From positions 2,790,001 to 2,854,000 of the forward strand of contig NW_026570225.1 in the NCBI RefSeq assembly GCF_019649055.1: a stretch of DNA of 64,000 nt, given 5' to 3'. The notes under the pieces are model-generated. The model was given only the letters and a program-made list of their open reading frames with translations. It ran no database searches and was not told the origin of the DNA. This document shows, in pieces, positions 1-11,388 of this stretch. The translations under genes were made by a program, and so were the position numbers. Numbering within the stretch: position 1 is the stretch's first letter; each line of letters begins with the position of its first letter. The DNA comes from Paramacrobiotus metropolitanus. Its lineage: Eukaryota; Tardigrada; Eutardigrada; Parachela; Macrobiotidae.

Positions 1-1081
1 ATCTTCACGATGTTCATGCAGTCATCGATACCGCTGTGATGCCGACCAGTATGTTGAATATTCAAACTTTCCAGCATTAACATTAAACCACGTGGAAAGT
101 GACCAATACATTCCGAAAAGGAGTGCTTAACATTAATCCACCGATCGAAATACGAGGGAACAGGCACTTTAAAATAGTCGCTCTGCATGGGAAGCATCGT
201 TGCCAGATCCCAATCACCGCATGTAACAAAACAAGATTTGCATTCCGGATGCAGTAATCCTGTTGTAAAACAAACAGGATGAAACAGTTGCAGTTTTTCA
301 GAATACAGATATGAGTACAGCAACTGCGAAACTAAACCGTAAGTATTAAACTCACCAGTACTCAAGCATAAAAAATATGAATATTATCCGGTAAATGTTT
401 ATACTGCGAAAAAGTAAGAACCTTCAGCATCCATCCACTTCTGAAAAAGCTGTGTGACTTCTTCAAAGTGAGGCTGACCGTCCACCATATCTTGTATAAT
501 CCCGGTCAGTTGTGTGCAGAACGTGGTTAACGCAGGATTTACGCGCGGCAGCACGTAGTGGTGGAATGTGGAGACAACTTCCATTGTTTGAGCATCCACT
601 TTAACAACCGGGAATTCTATAATTTCCTACAGCAATGCAAAACGTAAGCAGAGCTCACAAGTAGAACACACGAAAACAAAGCAAAAAAATTAGCCTGTGG
701 CAAACGCTTAGTTCGGTTATAACGTCTTATCATGTAACGGCTCTGTGACCTGTGCCCTACCTGAACCTCCGGCATGCGAGTGCGATCACAGGTAGCTTCA
801 AAATCCAGAACCAGAAAATAATCAAATATCTGCGGCGCCAGCTTCACCGTATCCATTTCTTTCCGGAATCGCTCACGAAATATCAGATTCGGTTCCACAG
901 GTTGCTCGATCGTCTCTCGTCTGATATTGTCCGCATAGGCTGCTCGAAGCCAGTTCTTTCGAGCACGGGTAATACGCGGTCGCGGTCTAAGTGACGACGA
1001 AAACATCCGACAATGCTCTTTGCATTGTTCAAACGCTGCCGATCGCTTAAATATCGCCCGAACCCAGCAGCCCATCAACAT
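1..1081 (-). CDS. ERI3: ERI1-family 3'-5' exoribonuclease, ERI3-like (C-terminus beyond window edge)
   Basis: Partial gene. Three exons join in phase: 1081-761, 626-422 and 259-1, continuing past the left edge. ERI-family enzymes are DEDDh exonucleases that trim small and structured RNAs. The DEDDh set is visible: D and E in YFLVLDFEATCD near the end of exon 1, D in VTCGDWDL in exon 3, and H and D in HHSGIDDC at the edge. The segments TFCTQLTGIIQ and DMVDGQP, and the exon join reading AEGLLHPE, match ERI3 (PRNPIP) better than ERI1, and no SAP domain precedes the nuclease. The start is the first in-frame ATG at 1081, giving a basic N-terminal extension of about 85 residues. The gene faces IER3IP1 across about 0.75 kb. 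The exon 2 donor (GTTCTT) is weak but is required by homology. Confidence 0.9.
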
Positions 1082-1825
1082 CTAAAAGAACCACGCGTCT
1101 AGCACATGGACATTCCTTTTGACAGAAACCGTACCTTATGATGGCAGGAAATAGGATCTGATACGATCACTTATCAGTACGTGTAATACCAGAATGAGAT
1201 CACAATTCCGAGCGTAGGGTATCTTATCACCGAAGTTTTAAAGAGTCAGGGAGTGAGATCATTCAGCCACGTTCTAATTCAACAGCTCGTTCGGACTTAC
1301 AGCCACTTATGATCTTATCATCGTGACTTATGACTTACTGTGCGACTTCTGGTTTGGCACAAATTACAAACCGAGCGTTCCGACCGAGAAAAGCCCACAA
1401 TCAATTCCAGATTTCCGGCATGGTACAATGTTTGAATACACAGATTAAAACAGTACAATACAAGAATCGATGATCTGCAAAAAATTTTGCGATTGATTTT
1501 GTCGAATTTTTATTTTTGGTAGATATTCTTTATTATTTTGTCCGGGCATGACTGTTTTGCAAAAAACGTAACTGCCGTTGGCGGTTCACTGCGACAACAG
1601 GATCTTAATAATTACTTACGATTAACAAAACACTACTGTGATTTATTGAAACCGCCGATATGTAGTTTTGTGTTTTCTGTTGTTATTTTAATATTTTAGA
1701 CTTGCGTTTTTCGCACTCGTACAGAATAATACTATACTTATCTATAATTTTGTTTCACAAGAGCCTACAAGGTGCAAGTTCTAAACTACAGAGCCCACCT
1801 AGCAAAAGGTTTTCTGTGTTGAATC
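1082..1825. promoter_or_regulatory. Divergent intergenic region between ERI3-like gene and IER3IP1
   Basis: These 744 bases lie between two start codons pointing away from each other, so they must hold both promoters and 5' UTRs. The part next to IER3IP1 is T-rich. No coding exon, repeat or clear TATA motif was recognised. Confidence 0.5.
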
Positions 1826-2275
1826 ATGGCGTTCACCCTTTATTCGTTGTTGGAAGCTGGCTTGCTGATCGTGAATGCAATCGCAGTTCTCAATGAGGAG
1901 CGATTCTTGCGAAAGAGTATGTACTTAATGTTTATTTTGTATCGGTGCTTAATCTCTCTAGATATTTGGTATTCTATAATTCCCAACTGGTTCGCATGTA
2001 GTTGGGTGGGGACGAGAGCACCTTCAACCTGGAGCGGCGTATTACCAAGGCGCTTATGCGCCTCCACAGTCAACGAAAGCACAGATCATCAATTTGATCA
2101 ACTCCGTTAGGACCGTCATGAGATGTATGTCATTTCCCTTTTTCTCTTAGGATGGGTCTAAAAATGAAGCGTTTCCGTTTTTTAGAACGGAACTAATTGT
2201 TCCATTTCTGTATTTTCAGTTCCCTTGATTTTCCTGAACATTGGAACGATGATTCTCCTCATCATTGCTGGATAA
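1826..2275 (+). CDS. IER3IP1: Immediate early response 3-interacting protein 1 (YOS1 family)
   Basis: Complete 89-residue protein from exons 1826-1916, 2002-2124 and 2220-2275, all with GT-AG introns and matching phases. The N-terminus MAFTLYSLLEAGLLIVNAIA and the run NEERFL, then KIGWG across the first junction, match the YOS1/IER3IP1 family. The C-terminal part INSVRTVMRFPLIFLNIG is also diagnostic. Two hydrophobic segments (residues about 2-20 and 70-88) span the membrane. Family members are small ER/Golgi membrane proteins needed for COPII-dependent ER-to-Golgi traffic. Length is close to the usual 82 residues; the extra residues sit in the loop encoded by exon 2. TAA stop at 2273. Confidence 0.95.
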
Positions 2276-3248
2276 TTTTAATTAAGTTTTATTTAGAGAT
2301 TTTACAGTATTTTAAATAATCGTCCTCAGATTTTAACTTGTTCGTCTCTCGTCTGCTTAGTCCACAAAGAACTCAAAGTGTATGATATGAGATACTGTAT
2401 AGCAAGTGTTGCATATCTTCTTGACTTTCTAGAACCGATGTGTACTGCAACAATTTGTAAAATTTTGTCAGTTTGGAGAAGCAGTTGTGTGCTACGCTTT
2501 TATGCACTGTAGTTGCACTCTGCGATTAACATTTAACAAGTAGGTAATTTGCTATCACCATTAAAACAGAGTTGCAACCTAACTTTTTTATTGTGCGATA
2601 ATCATGTAAGTAACGAAATTTCGCCATGAGGGTTTTAGTTCCGCAGAATACTAACTTTTGATTTGTACGAGTGTAACGGTTAACGGACTGCCCGTAGTTT
2701 TGATACAGATAACAAAATAACCGTATGTGCATGTAATACTTGATTTTTACATTTTTCTTGTACTAGCTCAGAATAATTTCCTTGGTTCACCTGTGTTAAA
2801 ACGCAAACATACTGTACATGTATTAACCGGTAAACACGTGAGAACAACCTACTATAAGAAGTGTTATAGCAAGAGAAAGTGCAAAAGGAAAAATTTTATT
2901 GCTGCGGGGCAGAAAAACTTGAAAATACTGTATTGATGTGGCACATTAACGAACGCAGACCGATGTGATTCGCTGCTTGATCTGGCTTGACCAGTACGGT
3001 CAACGCCTCCTCCACTGCTGCCGACGACAAAATATGTATTCGGAAACCAAGAACGGCAATACTTTAATAATTCTTATGACCTACAAAAAAGACAAGCTAC
3101 TCATGACGCTGTCTGCCGTTCAACGTGATCTTCCAGCAGAACATGCATACGTCGATGCTTATACCTTTAGCTAGCGAAGAGAGAAAATAGTCTGCCATTA
3201 AAACCTAGTTTTTTGTGCTAAAATCCCCATGAATCGCCAGCTGAGAAA
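2276..3248. other. Intergenic region (IER3IP1 3' side to FLYWCH gene 5' side)
   Basis: About 970 bases of AT-rich sequence. Short open frames around 2727-2936 and 2965-3174 show no recognisable protein. The interval probably contains the IER3IP1 3' UTR and the promoter and 5' UTR of the next gene. Confidence 0.5.
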
Positions 3249-6200
3249 ATGACCACCAGGATTCTGGCTATCGCATCGGAGCGGCGACGACCGCCCAGTC
3301 CGAAATCGGAAATTACGGTTTTATCGAATGTGAGTACTAACACTTCCGCCCGTGCGCAGCAGATCGAACGGGAAATCAGGGAGAAAAATCGCCACCCACC
3401 GGAGTTGGAGGTGGCCAGCAATGCCGATCTGACCTGGGAATTCCCGCGGTTAAGCAAGAAAACTCTGGGTAAGATGCGCCAGCCCACGGCGCTGTTCCGC
3501 GGGCGAGCCTTCACCTTTGTGCGGCACGGGACGGGCTGTGAAGAAGTGCTGTACCGCTGCAAAGATACCCGCGGGCCCGGCAAATGTGGACTTCCCTGTC
3601 CGGCGACCATTCGCATTATGCTGTCCTCACTGCGCGTGACCATTCTCAAGGCTCACTCGCCGCTGTGTGACAGTGCCGCGAAAAGGTCAGCCGACGTCGC
3701 ACGCGCGACGGACGAGCAGATGAGCAGCAGTAGTGTGTCGGAAGATCAGAGCTCCCGTTCGGCGTCCAGTGTGGCGGATGGGGATGCGGAGAGTGTGATG
3801 AGCGAGGGGAGTTCGAGTCTGTTGAATAAGATTGCGTCGCTGGATCAAGTGTGTGGCGCACGCCAGCTGGATGAAGCGGAAGACGCGGAAGGCGGCGGTA
3901 ATGTTGACGGGAAGGCGAGAGAAGAAAAGCGGGCCACGGTGCAAACGCGAACCAGGAGTTCTGGTCGAACGACGGTTACGTCACAGTGCTGCACAGCTGA
4001 AACATCGGGCAACGAGAAACCACAGACAACGACGTAAGTCCGCTGGCTTGTGAACAATTTCGGTTAGTGCTCGACGCTCGTGTATGCACCTTGCAACAAT
4101 CATTAACTTACTTACATATATGGTGTGTATTATACAATCGCCGTTCGAGTCTCGTAGGTGTTTTATGTTTACTCGCTCTAGATGTACCTATCTGTGAGAG
4201 TTGTAACGTTATACATGTAATAGTGTGTTTCAGAAGCAACGTGATAATTTTAGTTGCTGTTTTATTCGAAAAAGGCATAATTCTTAGTACTGTGCGGTTC
4301 GTATTTGTTTGCTAATAGCCTAATAGTATTCATTAAGGAATTCCTGACAGAATTATGGCAAATACATTATTCATAAAGACGCCTGAACAATTGAATAATT
4401 ATAGGGTTTTCTTTAACTAACGTATACTTAGTATCTTTCTTGTTTTCTCTGCTGCCGCTTTCGTGATGAAGAATGACTTTCGCAATTCTAAGACTCCGTG
4501 GCATATTGAATCTGATTCTTCAGAATGGATGATGCGTGTGAAGGCGCACTAACCCCAGTGCAACCTGTTTTACAAATACAACTTTCTCCGAATTCAAAGC
4601 AGTCCACTGAAAATGCCGGTGAATCTCCACGCGGTGGTATGGATAATTCTTCCGCTGACCCGTTAGCCGACTGCAATAATACTCATGTGTCGACTGCTGA
4701 TGCTTTAAATGATCATAATTATGATTGTACCTCTCCACCAGCAACTTTAAGGTATGTACTGCACTGTATTAACAATAATTATTGTTAGCAGCTAATACGT
4801 TGCTAACGGTTGCTTAAATCGAGAAGAACGCGCACGTCCTATTGTAACATCCCCAAATCAGCCAATTCGTTTGCAGTTCATCTGGAAACAACAGCATTGG
4901 CTGGTATAAATTTTGCTTTTAAAAACTTGTTGTGATACCCTTCGTTTTTTCAGTGAGTCGTCCTTTGACGGATCGACGGGTCCGGAAGGTAAGCAGGTAG
5001 ACAATGACGACACTGATTGTGAGCCATACGAACCGGAAGGTCCGAAAAGGAAATCTGGAAAAAAGCAAAAACGACATAAATCCCTTTCATCGGAGGGTCA
5101 ATCTCGGAATTCCTCTCGCACGCGCTCCAGGTCACCCAAGGGTTCAGGAGATTTCCTGACGAAAAGGAAGAGAAAGAATTCTCATCTCCTGGAAGAATTA
5201 CATCGTCACACGTAAGTTGTACTTTTTCTATATTACTTACCATTTTTCTCCATTACCACTGTACAATAAAGTGCATGGAGTTATCAGGGAACACAAATTT
5301 TTGAAGTGGACTGTGGTCATTCTCACATTGTTACGTTGAAGCTTGGTTAAATGAGGGTTCCGGCTTTGATCCAGTAGCTCTGATAACGACAACTGATTTG
5401 TTCTACAGAAGTGCCGCATTATCGCGACCATGTAGTCGTAACAGTGACGACGTTCGGGAACCAAAACGCACTGCAAAAGCGTAAGCCCAAACACGATTGA
5501 CATATGTTGCAATCAAATTAGCGCGGAATATGTGCAATAAGTCGACTTGTTTAACAGCGACCGCAGTCCTTCTGAAAGAACGCACCGACCGCAAAATGCA
5601 AAAAGTTCGGTGCTCAAAGAACGACCCAAAAAGCCTTCGCTATCACCCGCAAAACCGGTGCCAGCTGCTGCGGATGACGATAGCGACGTAGATGAAACTG
5701 CCTCGCCCGTTGTGACATCTTCCACAGACGCACCGGACAGCGTCAAAAGCGATGACCCCGACCGTATCGAATACGTAGCCATCTGTTGTCCGAGCCAGCC
5801 GATTATACACCGTGATTATGCGTATAATTTTGCCCGGAAGATCTCCAAACGGGACGGCTCCTTGTACACGTGCTGGCGTCAACGCAGTGTCGGTGCAGCT
5901 GGTTCCTGTCCGGGCACTCTCCTCATTTCCGACACTACCAAGACGATCGTCGAGCAAACCGATCACGGCCATCCGCCGGACTTTGAACGCTGCTTGCATT
6001 TGTACCAGAAGGCGGCGGCACTGGAATTACTGCGCGATTATGTTTTTACTTCAGAATCTAATCCAGTGGACGCGTATAAAGATTTCTTCCGGCGTGACCG
6101 GGATATTGCCAAATTGCTTCCAACGTGGGATCTCTTTCGCCGGCATTACAGCGCGGAATTAAATGATCGAATGAACAGGAAGTCTGTTCCAGTGGAGCAG

Positions 6201-7130
6201 GCCGCGTCTAAGGTCAAATCCAACATTAAGCAGCGAAAAAAGAAAGGTTCTTCCGAACAGTCCCGTTCCTCTCTGATTCCCGACAACCCGGAAAAAACTG
6301 TCAACACAACCAGAAACTCATGTCGAGCAACGTCCAGTAAATCCACGGTAACGGACGAGCCATCTTTCCAACAGATTACCATGTTGTCATGCGTAAGCTG
6401 TGATAGGAAGGTCCAGCTGTGTGACAAGATAACCAGTACGCATGATACGTCGGACACGCCGCTCAACCGGAAGAGCCAAAGAATTGCCAACGCGTCGGCA
6501 AAAGTTGCCGCTCTGCAGTTGGTGGCGTGCGCTTCCCAAACTGATCCGCAACCTGATCCCACGGATCTGCGTCATCTGACATCTACCGGATTACGAGAAA
6601 TGATTGGGAAGATCTTTGACCGTGTGGAGAATAATTTGGCTAATGCCGAGGGCAACGATAAGGTCAAGATGATGGACTGTTTGGTTGATGTTATTAACCG
6701 AGCGCAGGATGTCCTCGACGCGGCACAAGTAAGTTTTTTCATTTTTCCTTATTTTTCCGAATTTGTGTGCTCACGTTTAGGCACATCTTAAATTTTGCAC
6801 CCGTTTGTTGTGTATCTGTAAGTATGTCAGGCATTAAAATGTTTTGCTTTTCCATTGCTTCTTTCGTTTGTATAAGTTAGTAGAGACTTGGTTTTGATAT
6901 AGTCTGTTTACTGCCAACAATATTTGAAAGACTTTTGCCATTTCAATGAAATATGAAATAAAAGAGCAATAAAGCATTAAATAAATCCGATACGAATCTG
7001 GGATTTGTTACTCACGCTATATTGACATCTGTATCTGTATCTACAGGCTTCTCAGAGCGATGGCGAAGGAGCAGTATCCCCATTTTATACACTGGATCTT
7101 CTGGAGGATATGATGTATGACTATCCATGA
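3249..7130 (+). CDS. Protein with two FLYWCH-like zinc fingers, 865 aa
   Basis: Six exons join in phase: 3249-4033, 4524-4751, 4954-5211, 5409-5480, 5558-6728 and 7047-7130. Finger 1 (residues about 75-140) contains FRGRAFTFVRH, LYRCKD, CPATIRI and a closing HSPLC, the aromatic/C..C..H-type layout of FLYWCH domains. Finger 2 (about 520-595) contains YAYNFARKISKRDG, LYTCW, CPGTLLI and HGHPPDF. FLYWCH fingers bind DNA and occur in insulator-type proteins such as Mod(mdg4) and in nematode FLH repressors, so a nuclear DNA-binding role is inferred. The stretch between the fingers is Ser/Lys/Arg-rich and looks disordered, with an RS-like patch (NSSRTRSRSP) in exon 3. A predicted helical stretch (VENNLANAEGNDK onward) precedes the acidic C-terminus. 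No close orthologue was recognised, and a MULE-transposase origin of the fingers is possible. Confidence 0.75.
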
Positions 7131-7776
7131 TAATACGATTATACTTCCTTTTATTATCGATCGATTACTTCTGAGATATGGATATGGACGGAACTTGTAC
7201 TCTGTAGACTTGTGCTGTCATTCAGCAGAGTTGAATGTTATCATTGGAATATCGGCAAGACTGCTGTTTTGCGAGCGGAATTGATGTTTACTAAACAGTG
7301 GTAGTGGGAACTTTTGTAACTCAGACGGCAATTAACTCCGTTAGCGGATTAGGCTGGAATTACAATTAATTCTTTATATCTTATTTTATTGGTTGTTAGC
7401 AAATAAAAATATTCGAAAGAATTGTGATGAAGCTAACTAAAAAAAACTCTTAATGTATCACACTATCCGATTGCCGGTATGGTAAGCAACATGGGTTAGC
7501 AATGAAGACATCATGTCAACTAATCTAAAAAGTTACACTGCTAACACATACAAATCCCGTCCACACCAACAATGACGTAATTAATTCTTTGTTTTAAAAG
7601 CAATAATTTACAGTACAATATATGTGGAATATATGCGGCAGCGGAATATCGATTACTGTAAATTTGCACAAATAACAAGACACTGGTCGCACATTGCAAG
7701 CATTAAAGATATATTCTGTTCGCTGACATATAAAAATCAGGGATATTGTAGTCTGTAGATGTGAACAATTTAAAAA
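7131..7776. other. Convergent 3' intergenic region, FLYWCH gene / TAX1BP3
   Basis: No coding sequence seen. A canonical AATAAA at 7402-7407 on the plus strand lies about 270 bases after the FLYWCH gene stop and is a plausible polyadenylation signal. Confidence 0.5.
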
Positions 7777-9937
7777 TTAATTATCTTTTCTCGCAATCAG
7801 AATATTAAGCACGGGATATTTGCTGATCCAGTCGCAAGCCTGTTTATGAGTGACCATAGTGAAATTGTGTCCATTTACCTGTAAAAAGTTCAGCTTTTCG
7901 GACAAGTGACACGTAAAATGGTGAAATTGTCAGCAATAGTTTATACAGAAATGCGAATATTTTATTTTTACGACAGATCAGAGCACTTTGTCTTCATGGC
8001 CGTAATGGCGTACACTTTGATAGTGTGTTTGTTAAAACGTTTTCGCAAAAATGGAGAAACATCCTACACACGTACACACACACGTACGGTACACGCATCT
8101 TTTCACAACATTAAATTCATTATTCCTGACTGGTTTGGGTCTATAATTCAGTGAAAGATACAGATTTCAGTTATCGGATAAATTATGATGCAGTTAGGTA
8201 AACACTCAGTAAAAAACAGCCACTTGCAATGTAAAATTCTTTGAAATGGCAGGGATCGTTAAGTATTCAAATAAAAAACAATCGCAAAGATTCGACAAAA
8301 TGGGAAAATTGTACTTATGGACTTGAGGCAAACAATTCGAAATGGCGATGTGTATAAATTTTCATTTAAAATTGCGTGAGGGGGATTACACATACTTGGA
8401 GCAGCTTATCATGAACTTGCAGGCCGGATCGATGTGCGGGAGTTCCTTCGTGGATGCCGGTGACATAAATTCCCTACAGAATTAGCGCATCTTTTGTGAA
8501 GATACAGATTATCCTTGCCGTACGTGTGTGCGTGCATGGTGTAACAAGATAATCTTTTAATCACAACATAATCAATAATGTTATTATACACGCCATTCAT
8601 TTAAACGATAGAAATAATACGGTTTTAATTACGCCAATCCGAGCGGTGACCACCATGCATCCAGACTTCGGTACTTCAAATTTCAAACATGCGCACTGAT
8701 GCGATATGTGTACCTATTCTACAGATAATTATACGTACATGGTCGCGATATCCATGAGGACTTTTCCGGGGATCTTGGTCGATGCCACCGCCGATTCGGA
8801 ACCCGCAACGGTACAGCGGCTCACCGTTTTCGCCGATTAGTGTCTCCTTCTCCACGCTAATGGCCACCTGTCACGTCTTACAATTGTTAGAGATAGGCAA
8901 AATGATTTTTAGGTCGATAGAATGAAAAATTTATTGTAGAGGGTTTTTTGTTAACGCCCGTTCGTATAAAGACGTTGCCGGATTTTGAAACGTACTTAAT
9001 TTTTTATCAAAACCTGTGCAGTATTACAGTAATTAACCCAATACAGTTCAGTTCTTGCACTATACAATTAAATACGATAATTGTTAATTAAAGGAAACGT
9101 AACGTAACGTCTCGATGTCCGTACTCTACGGTCATCTACCACAAACCGATTACCCAAGCCGTGGCCAACGTGACGTGGTCATGACTTGTAAACTCTTGCA
9201 AAGAAGCATCGATTTGATAATAAAAGTACACGTACGACGGCAAATGTGAATTCAAGCACCCACGACCAATTATAATTTGCTCTTATTCTGCTGAATTTTA
9301 ACGTAGGGCTGAATCATCGTGCATGTTCATGCAACATTTTTTATACGGAGTATGTTTGTAAATTGTAAATAAGCTGCCTTTGGTCCGTGTACATATATAT
9401 CTGTACTTACTACTGTCTGCCTGATTTAAAAGATATATTTTCTAATTTGTAAACATTAAAGTACTGCCGAATGCACAACACATAAACCCTATATTAAGTA
9501 GCCGTGTAATCCGTTTAAAGTGTCAGACTCGCGCTACCACGAAACCAAGGTCAAAATTATTTCATCACCTTGATGCCTTGCACTTATGCACATAGATACT
9601 GTAATACATGTTACCGGCATCATAATTATGACCATTGGGTTAGGAAATAAGACACATGCAGCAACTTATGGTATATGAAGCAATTAACTGTTTATCTTTT
9701 CTTTCTAATTTATATTCACTTGTGTATACAAAGACCAGTCGTGTCATGTGAGTGCTCTAATTAATACATTGATTAATCACAGTTTAAGGTAAATTAAATT
9801 ACAATTAATTAAATAACCTAATTTCAGTGTTTAGCCGTTTATAGGCATATAAATTTCGAAATGGCACTTACCGCGTTGGGAACAACGATGGGTGTTCCGG
9901 GAGTGTGATGAAAGATCGCCGGTTCTTGAGTAGTCAT
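7777..9937 (-). CDS. TAX1BP3: Tax1-binding protein 3 / TIP-1, single-PDZ protein
   Basis: Four exons in phase: 9937-9872, 8867-8739, 8473-8396 and 7878-7777, giving 124 residues, the same length as human TIP-1. The protein is essentially one PDZ domain. The diagnostic run GFRIGGGIDQDP carries the carboxylate-binding loop region, followed by GIYVTGIHEGTPA, GLQVHDKLLQVNG and the helix MVTHKQA. TIP-1 is a cytosolic protein that binds C-terminal PDZ ligands such as beta-catenin and Kir2.3 and, lacking other domains, acts as a competitor of scaffold PDZ proteins. Intron 1 is about 1 kb, intron 2 265 bases and intron 3 517 bases; nothing else was recognised in them. Confidence 0.95.
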
Positions 9938-11388
9938 GTTATATTCCCTCAGTACACTGCAACTTGCAAAGTGATTTAGTTCTTAACAGCTCAAAATGTT
10001 TTAGGAATGGCTGCGCTTATATATATTTACCTGCTGAGTCGAATGCGAGTAGAATTTTTTAACAGAAAAAAACCGGTGGAGATTTTGTACAGCGATTAAA
10101 ACTCCGAGGGTCAGGGATGATGATACCGGTAATGATAGCCGTAATCTGAGGACAAGATAATGGGGAAATAATGACTTTTTGAGCTAATGATCGCTACCGG
10201 CGCATCAGCAGCACGTGGACGCAATTCAGTGCTCCTAAGTAAATTATCGTATACATGTATACCCGCAACGGCAGTTTTATAAAAAGTACAAAACTTGATA
10301 CTGGCAATTGTGTGCAGTCGGCAAGATAAGCTAAAGAAGATGTTGCAGTCAGAAAAGAAATTGATCGAGCAGATGCGCGAGAGAGTGCTGTTGGTGAAGA
10401 CTGCAAGAGCGGTACATCAGTACGTAATATTATAGGCGCAATTGGACATGCGCGACCGCACGCTGATAATCAAAAAACACACAACATGCTCGCGTCGCTG
10501 GCTTTGTTGCGGATTACCAGACAGTGAAGGCAATGACGCCGACTGGCTTAAATCATACAATCGGCATACTTGTTTTTCGCATGCTGCAGTTTAACGTTGC
10601 GTTGGCTATTCCCCTTGACACTTCCTTCTTCCTTGACATAAGTTGTCGACATAACAATTATCATGTGTATCACATCAACATTTGCCGGTCGTTAGATTAG
10701 AGGTTGGTAATGCGCTAATTACACAGCTTCGTACAAATATGTGCGGTGTCGATCAAACGAGCGCAAGGGTTTATAATTATGATAGCTGCTCTTCGTACGG
10801 ACGGAACAAAGAAATAAATAATACAAAAAAATTTAAAAATATGTGTTTTACTCGTACTTACATGCCCAAACGCAAAATTAGCCAGCGATGCGGTCTGTTT
10901 GATCGGTCAGTTGCGTCACTTAAAAGTTTAATCAGGCAAATCAAACATTTGTACTGAAAAAAATCTAGGGTGTATAAAAAATCTAAAACTATCAGCATCT
11001 TTACACCGATAATAAACAAGTGTTTAGCTGCAGGTCACAACCAGAATTTATAGTGACATCAATTTAAGTAAGACGAAGATATAAACTTTTGGTTTGCAAC
11101 AGAACTATTGATTCTATTCGTATGTATCATTGCAATTTGGCATAAAATATTTTAAATGAATTTATTTACGCTACAACTTCACATCAGCATCTGTTCGGGA
11201 TGTAGGAAGGAATGTGTACAAATTGTACACCTTGCAGCTAAATCAAAAGGATGCACTATACGGTTGTGTCTGCTTATAAATTTTTTTATGTCAAGATATT
11301 TTATGTCTTTAAGACAAACGATATTACATAATCATTTAAAAAAGGTCTGTGTTGGGTGATTTAGAGAAGATGTAAAAGACATCGCCGG
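9938..11388. other. Intergenic region upstream of TAX1BP3, downstream of the RND gene
   Basis: About 1.45 kb, AT-rich. It should contain the TAX1BP3 promoter and the 3' UTR of the RND-family gene, both on the minus strand. Open frames at 10194-10406, 10682-10957 and 11156-11359 have no recognisable domains or splice context and are not called as genes. Confidence 0.5.
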
